This document shows positions 17,189 to 23,815 of a stretch of 35,455 bases of DNA, one piece after another. Numbering within the stretch: position 1 is the first letter of the stretch; every line of letters begins with the position of its first letter. Origin of the DNA: A37T11 sp964546645 (lineage in GTDB: Bacteria > Bacteroidota > Bacteroidia > Sphingobacteriales > Sphingobacteriaceae); NCBI GenBank assembly GCA_964546645.1, contig CAZJKM010000020.1:1-35455 (forward strand), given 5' to 3'. Both the position numbers and the translations under genes were made by a program. The notes beneath the pieces are model-generated. The model was not told the origin of the DNA, made no database searches, and was given only the letters and a program-made list of their open reading frames with translations.

Positions 17189-18421
17189 TTATTCATAGCC
17201 CCATAATGTCAGCTCAGCAATCGCTGTTTCCTTATTTGCTCCCCAGTTCTCAATCGTCTTGAAGCGTATATAACGATACGCAGTATGGTTGCTTTCAGGG
17301 AAGTCAAACACGTCTCCGTTTCTCCACCGGGTCTTATCTCCCTCGGATAGTTGCCCTAACGGCAGTCCGGAAGGTTTTACAGACTCAAAGGAGCCAAGCA
17401 AAACCCAGCCGCTATCCCACTCACCGGTGGAGTTGGGGTTATTACTTCCATATATCTCGTATTTTTTAGGGGCAACGGTATTAAATGCCCAGCCTTCAGC
17501 ACTCTGAATCTGGTGTAACCTGATCCTGGTCAACACATTGGGTACACCTAAATCTATCGTAAACCAGTGGGGCAGGGTCAGCGTGGGATCAAGTGCTTCA
17601 GACATCATGAAAAAAAAGGAAGTGCCATCGGGGTTATTGTCCCATATTCTTTCGATCACGTATCCCCATTCATCCACCCACCGATCAGAAGGCAGCTTAT
17701 GGTTATTCCATTTTGATTTATCCAGTTCGACCACGTTGTGCGCAATGCCTTCAAATTTGAGTAAAGAGGAATAAAAGGTATCTATCGCCGCAGGATCAGG
17801 CAAAAAAGCAGTACGGTACTCAAACGTGCCATTGTTAGGAAAGCCCGGCACCATATCTTTCGTTGTATTTCGGGACACGACGTGATAACTCATCACATTA
17901 TTGATATTCACATATGCAATATGCACTTCATACATGTCGTCACCTTCAACAGCCGACCATTCCACTTCCAGGTCATCCCCTTTTTTAGCGATACCGGTGT
18001 ATTGCCTTCCTTTGTCTGTTAAAGACTGCTCATACTGCGTACCATACACCACACCATCCACTGATGCTTCCGGTGATGCCTTATCATTCTTATCATATAA
18101 CAACAGGTTGAATGTAATAGGACCTTCCGGCAGATTATCGACAATAATCCGTATAGGGATATTCTTCTCTACTCTCTCCAGGGTGCCCTCCACAGAAGTT
18201 CCCCCCCAGGATAATTGATACTTCGCGACGTTGGTATTGGATACAAGCCACGAAACTTCTGCCCGATACTTACCCGGCTTCACAAGAAGGGACTTGGCCT
18301 GAGCAACGGAGGCGGTGTCGCCGGTGGGGCCGTCTTTTTTGCAACTGTTCAGAGCAAGTGTACCCAGTAGTAGTACAGCAGGCATGATCCGCCAAAATCT
18401 TCGAAAATAAAATGTTTTCAT
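17189..18421 (-). CDS. DUF4998 / discoidin-like surface lipoprotein
   Basis: A 410-residue lipoprotein with a signal ending LALNSC (Cys27), then KKDGP. The first part (about 40-230) resembles DUF4998, built of two fibronectin-like sandwiches (VKPGKYRAEVSWLVSNTNVA; KKGDDLEVEWSAVEGDDMYEV). The C-terminal 150 residues look like an F5/8 type C (discoidin) galactose-binding-like domain: HWFTIDLGVPNVLTRIRLHQ, YEIYGSNNPNSTGEW and YRYIRFKTIENW. It is a likely surface glycan-binding protein. It lies between FecR and SusC, whereas such proteins usually follow SusD. Substrate is unknown. Confidence 0.75.
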   Translation of the reverse strand: MKTFYFRRFWRIMPAVLLLGTLALNSCKKDGPTGDTASVAQAKSLLVKPGKYRAEVSWLVSNTNVAKYQLSWGGTSVEGTLERVEKNIPIRIIVDNLPEGPITFNLLLYDKNDKASPEASVDGVVYGTQYEQSLTDKGRQYTGIAKKGDDLEVEWSAVEGDDMYEVHIAYVNINNVMSYHVVSRNTTKDMVPGFPNNGTFEYRTAFLPDPAAIDTFYSSLLKFEGIAHNVVELDKSKWNNHKLPSDRWVDEWGYVIERIWDNNPDGTSFFFMMSEALDPTLTLPHWFTIDLGVPNVLTRIRLHQIQSAEGWAFNTVAPKKYEIYGSNNPNSTGEWDSGWVLLGSFESVKPSGLPLGQLSEGDKTRWRNGDVFDFPESNHTAYRYIRFKTIENWGANKETAIAELTLWGYE

Positions 18422-18542
18422 TCGTACAATTTAATGTTTCTATAATGGTTAATTTTCAAGAAAGGTGGTGTGATTAACAAAGCATCCTGATAAAAGCACC
18501 ACAGCATCATCTTTATATGTTAGGTTTCAGAGACGCGTATAG

Positions 18543-19688
18543 TCAGTTCATAACGGTTACCCTCCTTTCTTTTAATTCAAAACGGAAATCGCTGAGCGAT
18601 TCCAAATGCTTTAATAACTCCTCCAGTCCCTTGGACCGGGTGTACGTTCCACCGAACGTTTTCGTATAACTAATATCTCCCACATAAGAGATATCGACAT
18701 CATACCAACGGGATATGTTCTTCATAATCGTTTGAATATTCTGATGCTCGAACAAAAAGTTTCCGTCAAGCCAGGCAAGCACATAATCCACATCCACCGT
18801 ATACCTTTTAATCTCCGGTGAACCCACATGGGATACGGCCTGCTGTCCGGGCACCAGGTTGACAACCGTATGCTCTTTAGCTACATTGACTCCCCCTTCT
18901 ATCAGGGTCGTGGTAACCTGTTCTTCATCCTGATAAGCCGTGATATTGAATTTTGTTCCTGTTACATGTACCTCCGTATCGTTTGCCTTCACTAAAAAAG
19001 GCACCTCTTTGTTTTTGGCAACTTCAAAATAAGCCTCCCCTATAAGCGTAACCATCCGTTTTTCCGATGAAAAAGCAACGGGATAGGTCAATGTGCTGGC
19101 CGAATTGAGGCTGACTTTTGTGCCATCCGGTAACACAATCCGATATTGACCACCACGGGGGACATGCATGGTATTTTTTCGATCTTCAGCGCTGTTTTCT
19201 ATTGATTCACTCGCTTCTGTACGATAGTGTAACTCCCCAATTTCAGATTGATGTATATAGACCCCCTCTTTATGGTGCACCAAGCCCGCAATTGTATCGT
19301 CGAGGAAAACGGTCGAACCGTCCTCCAAGGTCAGATAAGCTACGTTACTACCGGGAGCTACCGCCTGTTGCGCATAATCATGCTGCATCGTCTGCACTGA
19401 AAAGGTATTCCTGTATAACCAGAAAGCACAAGCGCTAAGCAATATGACAGAGGCTGCCACCGCCATTCTTTTCAGATACAAGAAGCGCTGCTGCGTTTGC
19501 GGGAACAGCTCTTTGACAACGTGAGCCTGCATCGCCTCCCGCACTTGGGTCCGCTCGCTTTCCTCCAGCGTACGCCAATTACGGTACGACCTTTCGTTAA
19601 ACCATTGGTCCAACAAAGCCTGCTCCCTGCTGCTGGCCTTACCCGCCAGGTAGCGCTCTAAAATCTCCCCTATCTCCTCTTGTGTCAT
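18543..19688 (-). CDS. FecR-family anti-sigma factor
   Basis: A 381-residue single-pass membrane protein. The cytoplasmic N-terminus (about 1-70, MTQEEIGEILERYLAGKASS) should bind the sigma factor. A membrane helix follows at about 73-93 (RMAVAASVILLSACAFWLY). The periplasmic FecR domain contains RGGQYRIVLPDGTKVSLNS and LIGEAYFEVAKNKEVPFLVK. A C-terminal DUF4974 secretin/TonB-like short domain covers about 312-380 (NISRWYDVDISY), which receives the signal from the STN domain of SusC. It lies 176 nt downstream of the sigma gene in the same direction. Together with SusC these form a classic trans-envelope regulatory chain. Confidence 0.95.
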   Translation of the reverse strand: MTQEEIGEILERYLAGKASSREQALLDQWFNERSYRNWRTLEESERTQVREAMQAHVVKELFPQTQQRFLYLKRMAVAASVILLSACAFWLYRNTFSVQTMQHDYAQQAVAPGSNVAYLTLEDGSTVFLDDTIAGLVHHKEGVYIHQSEIGELHYRTEASESIENSAEDRKNTMHVPRGGQYRIVLPDGTKVSLNSASTLTYPVAFSSEKRMVTLIGEAYFEVAKNKEVPFLVKANDTEVHVTGTKFNITAYQDEEQVTTTLIEGGVNVAKEHTVVNLVPGQQAVSHVGSPEIKRYTVDVDYVLAWLDGNFLFEHQNIQTIMKNISRWYDVDISYVGDISYTKTFGGTYTRSKGLEELLKHLESLSDFRFELKERRVTVMN

Positions 19689-19864
19689 GCGTAATAAATT
19701 AGTTAATAGCAGTACTGTTTCGTCTATAAGTGTCTAAAAAGGCGAAAAGGTACCAGACAAAAACACGCTTTTTACACAAAAAACTGTATAACAATATATT
19801 AAAATAAAAATAAAGGATATTTGGCGCCGGATTCCGGGTCTGTTCCGTATGGAAAAACAATCTT

Positions 19865-20527
19865 TTACCAACCTTCGCTGGTATAGCTTCTGCTGCCGGG
19901 AGGGCCTTCTGCAGTAGATGCCTCATCATGAACCACGCCGTTGGTTAATGCCAGCAGCAGCAGCACGTATAGCTTACGATCGCTCATTATTTTTTGCCTG
20001 AGTACCCGAAGCGAATTACTTATCTGGTTTCTGACCGTTCGGTCTGAGATGTTCAGCTTATCAGCTATTTCTTTATACGACAGTTGTTCCTCCCGGCTTA
20101 AGAGAAAAACTTCCCGCATTTTGGGTGGCAGCAAATCGATTTCCGCGTCAATGAGATCCTGCACCTCTTTTGAGATCAGGAGGTTCTCCGGACTTTCTTC
20201 GTGGTTGATAAAATAGTCGACAAGCGATAGTAAATAATCGCGCTTTTGGATATTATCGCGAATGTGTCTAAACGATTTGTGGCGCGCAATGGCATGCACG
20301 TATGCGTTTAACGACTTTACCCCGTTCAGGGAACTGCGCTGCTTCCACAGCGTGATAAAGGTGTCCTGTACAATGTCCATTGCATCATCTTTATCCTGAA
20401 TCACGCCAACCACATAGTTAAACAGGCTTTCCCAATAATGATCATACAATGCAGCGAATGCCTTTTCGCTTCCGTTTATCAAATACTGGATATCCAATGT
20501 GTCTGGTGTTCCTTTGATGGCATCCAT
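19865..20527 (-). CDS. ECF RNA polymerase sigma factor (Bacteroidota sigma-70 family)
   Basis: About 220 residues from the ATG at 20527 (MDAIKGTPDTLD). Region 2 is seen as FAALYDHYWESLFNYV, then DAMDIVQDTFITLWKQR (about 28-70). Region 4 is LLPPKMREVFLLSREEQLSY followed by the helix-turn-helix KEIADKLNISDRTVRNQISN (about 133-175). After region 4 it has a hydrophobic stretch (YVLLLLALTNGV) and a short polar tail, seen in many ECF factors of this phylum. A GTG at 20539 is in frame but would add only four residues. It should activate the SusC/SusD locus when released by FecR. Confidence 0.95.
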   Translation of the reverse strand: MDAIKGTPDTLDIQYLINGSEKAFAALYDHYWESLFNYVVGVIQDKDDAMDIVQDTFITLWKQRSSLNGVKSLNAYVHAIARHKSFRHIRDNIQKRDYLLSLVDYFINHEESPENLLISKEVQDLIDAEIDLLPPKMREVFLLSREEQLSYKEIADKLNISDRTVRNQISNSLRVLRQKIMSDRKLYVLLLLALTNGVVHDEASTAEGPPGSRSYTSEGW

Positions 20528-20569
20528 ACGGCACCTCACGACTACTCGTAATTTAACAGTTTATGGATC

Positions 20570-20577
20570 CAAAAGTA
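20570..20577 (-). promoter_or_regulatory. -7 promoter element (TACTTTTG) for the ECF sigma gene
   Basis: A perfect TAnnTTTG match on the minus strand lies 42 nt upstream of the ATG at 20527. This suggests the sigma gene is read by the housekeeping sigma factor. No clear -33 motif was seen. Confidence 0.55.
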
Positions 20578-20946
20578 CGATAATAAATTTACTTTATCTG
20601 GCAGTATCACCCTTATCTATTCTATCCCTTTCTTTATTTCTTTACTCCCGGAGTCGGAACTACGACTTATTTGAGCCTCGCATACATCCGCTCAATGATG
20701 TCTATCTCTTTCTGGCCCTCCGCTTGGCCAGTTATAAACAGAATAATTAGGAGTAAGATTTACAAAGCTGTCCCCTAAAGAATCAGTGCCTGCCTGATTG
20801 GGACACACCTCTCTGTTAATCGGGTTGTCAATCTGCAGGTTTATTCTTTATTTAACTTTTGAAAAAGCAAAACATCTTATCCGACATGGAGTTAAAGTCG
20901 TATAAAGTTAAATTTTTCAGCTTGTGATATTTTACGGATCAATCGC
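20578..20946. other. Intergenic region upstream of the sigma gene with a structured segment
   Basis: No convincing gene lies between the sigma promoter and the fibronectin-III terminator. A 12-bp composite hairpin is present at 20769-20805: TGTCCC/GGGACA outside, AATCAG/CTGATT inside, with a 6-nt bulge on one side. A 6-bp stem TGGCC/GGCCA-type hairpin lies near 20714-20733. Their role is unknown. Confidence 0.4.
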
Positions 20947-20979
20947 AAAAAATCCGGAGGCGCTCTCCACACCTCCGGT
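20947..20979 (-). terminator. Rho-independent terminator after the fibronectin-III gene
   Basis: On the minus strand a 7-bp GC-rich stem CCGGAGG/CCTCCGG with an 11-nt loop is followed by ATTTTTT. It lies about 35 nt past the stop at 21013 and separates this gene from the sigma gene. Confidence 0.85.
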
Positions 20980-21012
20980 TCATGTTAAATTACCAGAAAA
21001 TTTGCAGCGCTG

Positions 21013-21645
21013 TTACAACGCTATTTGCCTGGCCGGCTGGCTCCAGGGACTGGTGCCGTGACGGTTAATTGCCCGCACCTGCACCTCGTATTCCATCCGG
21101 CGGGTTAAACCATCGATGATGGTCTTGACCGAATTAAATACAGGTACACGATCACTCCATTCTCCTGTAACTCCATCTGCCGACACTTCTGCCAGCCGGT
21201 ACTCATACATCACCGCATTACTTACCTTGTTGAATTTCAATTGCAGTTCGCCTCCGCCCAGATGGTTCAGCATCTGCACATTCTCGGGAGCAGATGGCTT
21301 CCCACCCGGAAAATGGTCTTGCGACGGCAGGAAACCGGACGACTGGATGATAGCCCGGTCACCTTTAGCAATGAATTTAACATACGCGCCCAGCTCAATC
21401 AATACCTCTGCCAGAACGGCTTTAGCCTGGTTTTTCAGCGTGTTGTCCATCGGACTGCCTTTACGCCTGGCTATTTCCAGCTTCTCCCGGTACTCCTCCA
21501 GTACGGCTTCAAGCACTGCCAAAGCCGGTGCAGGGGATGGAAAATGAGCATTCGCCATCATGGCGGTTAAAATAGATCCGGCCTCAGTAGCCAGTTGGTC
21601 GTCTCCCATCTTATGGAATCCGACGAGGGGAAAAAACTTCCTCAT
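21013..21645 (-). CDS. Fibronectin type III domain protein
   Basis: A 210-residue protein with no signal peptide. The first 110 residues are helical (LATEAGSILTAMMANAHFPS; LEAVLEEYREKLEIARRKGS). The C-terminal 95 residues form one fibronectin-III domain: SAPENVQMLNHLGGGELQLK, YEYRLAEVS, then TRRMEYEVQVRAINRHGTSP. Similar short proteins occur in several copies in Bacteroidota genomes; their function is not known to me. The 5' untranslated region holds a 7-bp hairpin GTATGCC-ACCGC-GGCATAC (21680-21698), and a -7-like GACCTTTG is at the complement of 21712-21719. A decayed copy of its 3' end lies 12.4 kb away at 8551-8646. Confidence 0.85.
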   Translation of the reverse strand: MRKFFPLVGFHKMGDDQLATEAGSILTAMMANAHFPSPAPALAVLEAVLEEYREKLEIARRKGSPMDNTLKNQAKAVLAEVLIELGAYVKFIAKGDRAIIQSSGFLPSQDHFPGGKPSAPENVQMLNHLGGGELQLKFNKVSNAVMYEYRLAEVSADGVTGEWSDRVPVFNSVKTIIDGLTRRMEYEVQVRAINRHGTSPWSQPARQIAL

Positions 21646-21735
21646 AATGAATAAAAATTAAAATGTTACTAAAAACAACGTATGCCACCGCGGCATACAT
21701 TTTCAATAACACAAAGGTCGGAAGGGGCACGGGGA

Positions 21736-21805
21736 AAAAAGAGGAGAAAAAGCCCGATTTTCATTTTTTGCCCTCATAAAAAAGTGGGCTTTTTCTCCTC
21801 TTTTT
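21736..21805. terminator. Perfect 20-bp inverted repeat, probable bidirectional terminator
   Basis: The arms at 21736-21755 and 21786-21805 are perfectly complementary over 20 bp (A-rich, GAGGAG core, ending GCCC), with a 30-nt loop that itself has TTTTTT and AAAAAA. On both strands the hairpin ends in a T-run, so it could stop transcription in either direction. It lies between the fibronectin-III gene and the 21-bp repeat array. Confidence 0.55.
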
Positions 21806-21963
21806 CTTTGAGTCGGCATATTCTGTCAGCCGGACATTTTTTAGTGTTCCGATATCGCGTTGGGCGGTAGTTATGCTATATGTATCTCTTAAGGTCCACT
21901 GTTTGCCTGTAGCGCTATAATTGCATCCTCACAACCGGCATGTCGCACCATCCGGGGAATAGC

Positions 21964-22236
21964 TCGTTCCATGCAAGATACCACTTACTCCACAGATGGA
22001 TTGTCTTCCTCCGCATACGGAAGGCTCCGGTCTTCACAAGAGATACTTCATTCCATATAAAGAATAGCTTACTCCATACAAGGAACACCTCGCTCCATAC
22101 AAGGAACGCCTCACTCCACGCAAGAGACAGCCTGTTCCATATAAGGGATACCGGACTCCATGAAAGGGTTAAAGCTTTCTATATAAGGGGTGCGGCTTTC
22201 CATACAAGGTATATGGTGCTCCGCAAAAGAGGGGAT
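21964..22236 (+). repeat. Array of thirteen degenerate 21-bp tandem units (heptapeptide repeat if translated)
   Basis: Thirteen consecutive 21-bp units follow one another without any indel, from 21964 to 22236. The best kept read TCnCTCCATACAAGGAACnCC. They sit in an open frame from the ATG at 21940 to a TAG at 22303-22305 (121 codons). Translated units are SLHTRNT, SLHTRNA, SLHARDS, LFHIRDT, GLHERVK, AFYIRGA and so on, with Leu/Phe at position 2, His at 3 and Arg at 5. Several differences are synonymous (TCC/TCG/TCA, CAT/CAC, AGG/AGA). The array ends at the base before the stop codon of the opposite-strand gene, and the frame's last 22 codons run antisense through that gene. No signal or promoter is evident, so coding is uncertain. 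Confidence 0.7.
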
Positions 22237-22695
22237 CTATATTTGTTGATTGATTATACTGCTGCCCGGTTTATAAACCTGAACCCTGTCCCTTTCTTCA
22301 TATAGTTGCATCTTATTGTTACCGTTGCCCAAATCAATTTCTCCTTCTATAATCAAGGTGTTTCCGTCATTGGAAAAACTATACTTCAAGCCGGATTGTT
22401 TGGAGCCCAGCTGCCCGGCCTGTTCTGTGATAACCTCCTTGTAAACCTGATTATTGCCAAAACGATAAGTACCCTTCTGGAGCAGAACAGCACCCTTCGG
22501 AGTCAGTCGGACATTTGAAAAAGTACCATTTGAATCATAAACCTTAAACCCTCCCATCGGTACATTCACAATGTCCCCCATCATGTTTTTACTTCTTTTA
22601 AACTCCCAAATCCCACTGATTTTCTTTTTTTGTGCATTAGCACAAAAAAAGACTGACGTAAAAAACAGAAACAATATTAGTCTTGTCAGATTCAT
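22237..22695 (-). CDS. Small secreted protein, DUF4488-like
   Basis: A 152-residue protein with a cleavable signal (MNLTRLILFLFFTSVFFCANA, cited in part as LILFLFFTSVFFCANA). The mature domain starts KKKISGIWEFKRSKNM, followed by beta-rich segments GGFKVYDSNGTFSNVRL, GTYRFGNNQVYKEVITE and NTLIIEGEIDLGNGNNK. This pattern resembles DUF4488/lipocalin-like periplasmic proteins of Bacteroidota. The function is unknown. It starts 39 nt after the FloA stop and may be the last gene of that unit. The 21-bp repeat array abuts its stop codon. Confidence 0.65.
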   Translation of the reverse strand: MNLTRLILFLFFTSVFFCANAQKKKISGIWEFKRSKNMMGDIVNVPMGGFKVYDSNGTFSNVRLTPKGAVLLQKGTYRFGNNQVYKEVITEQAGQLGSKQSGLKYSFSNDGNTLIIEGEIDLGNGNNKMQLYEERDRVQVYKPGSSIINQQI

Positions 22696-22734
22696 AATTT
22701 AACAGTTTTTGCCCTTCAACCTAAGGGTCAACAA

Positions 22735-23715
22735 CTATTTTCCTTTATTTCCGGATGGTTTGGCGATCGAATCACGCATATCCGTATCAGCCTGGATATT
22801 CTGCATTTTGTAATAATCCATGATGCCGAGGTTTCCGCTTCGGAAAGCTTCTGCCATGGCCTGCGGCACCAGCGATTCGGCTTCGATCACTTTGGCACGT
22901 GCTTCCTGCGCTTTAGCTTTCATTTCCTGCTCGTTGGCAACAGCCATGGCACGGCGCTCCTCTGCACGGGCGTTGGCCACTTTCAGGTCTGCTTCTGCCT
23001 GATCGGTTTGCAGCTTGGCGCCGATGTTCTCGCCGATATCAATATCAGCAATATCGATGGACAGGATCTCAAAGGCCGTACCGCTGTCAAGCCCCTTGCC
23101 CAGGACCGTTTTGGAAATTTTATCCGGATTCTCGAGCACTTCCTTATGGTTTCCCGCTGAACCGATCGTGGTAACGATCCCTTCACCTACCCTGGCCAGA
23201 ATGGTTTCTTCACCGGCACCACCTACCAATTGATTGATATTCGCCCTGACAGTCACCCGCGCCTTCGCGATAAGCTGTATGCCATCTTTAGCGACAGCGG
23301 CTACCGGAGGCGTATTAATGACACGTGGATTAACAGAGATCTGCACTGCATCAAATACGTCACGGCCGGCCAGATCGATGGCTGTGGCCAGCTTGAAGCT
23401 TAGCGGAATGTTGGCTTTATCCGCAGAGATCAGTGCTTTGATCACATTATTGACATTACCACCAGCCAGGTAATGTGTTTCAATGTCATTGGAAGTCAGG
23501 TTAAGACCTGCTTTGGTAGACGTGATCATGGCGTTCGTCACCAGTGAAGGAGAGACCTTCCGCAGGCGCATCAGCACGAGGTTCAGCAGGTTCACCTTTA
23601 CGCCTGACAGTTGCGCCGTGAACCAGAGATTTACCGGCAGTATATATAACAGCAAAAAAAGTGCAACAATGGCACCAATGATCATGAGTATGGGTGTAAA
23701 TGAGGGATCTATCAT
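22735..23715 (-). CDS. floA: Flotillin-like membrane-scaffold protein FloA
   Basis: A 326-residue SPFH/band-7 protein of the UPF0365 (FloA) type. An N-terminal membrane hairpin or helix (FTPILMIIGAIVALFLLLYI) is followed by the strongly conserved SPFH core: NVNNVIKALISADKANIPL, ATAIDLAGRDVFDAVQISVN and RVGEGIVTTIGSA. A charged coiled coil is next (ADLKVANARAEERRAMAVAN), and the tail is MDYYKMQNIQADTDMRDSIA. FloA forms membrane microdomains. It is often preceded by an nfeD-like gene; here the gene upstream is instead a MutS-like ATPase, so it lacks that usual partner locally. Confidence 0.96.
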   Translation of the reverse strand: MIDPSFTPILMIIGAIVALFLLLYILPVNLWFTAQLSGVKVNLLNLVLMRLRKVSPSLVTNAMITSTKAGLNLTSNDIETHYLAGGNVNNVIKALISADKANIPLSFKLATAIDLAGRDVFDAVQISVNPRVINTPPVAAVAKDGIQLIAKARVTVRANINQLVGGAGEETILARVGEGIVTTIGSAGNHKEVLENPDKISKTVLGKGLDSGTAFEILSIDIADIDIGENIGAKLQTDQAEADLKVANARAEERRAMAVANEQEMKAKAQEARAKVIEAESLVPQAMAEAFRSGNLGIMDYYKMQNIQADTDMRDSIAKPSGNKGK

Positions 23716-23815
23716 GTTTTTTTTTGTAAAAGTTTATATTCATGTTCCCTGCTTCTGCTGCCGGGAGGGATAAAGATAATACATTCCACTGAAAGCGCTG
23801 CAATGGAAATGACTT

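Noticed and set aside
20499..20750. Plus-strand open frame of 83 codons upstream of the sigma gene
   Set aside because: It overlaps the start and promoter of the sigma gene, has low-complexity Leu/Ser-rich content and no start signal. Treated as chance.
21964..22236. CRISPR array
   Set aside because: The 21-bp units are contiguous without spacers and are degenerate. There are no cas genes.
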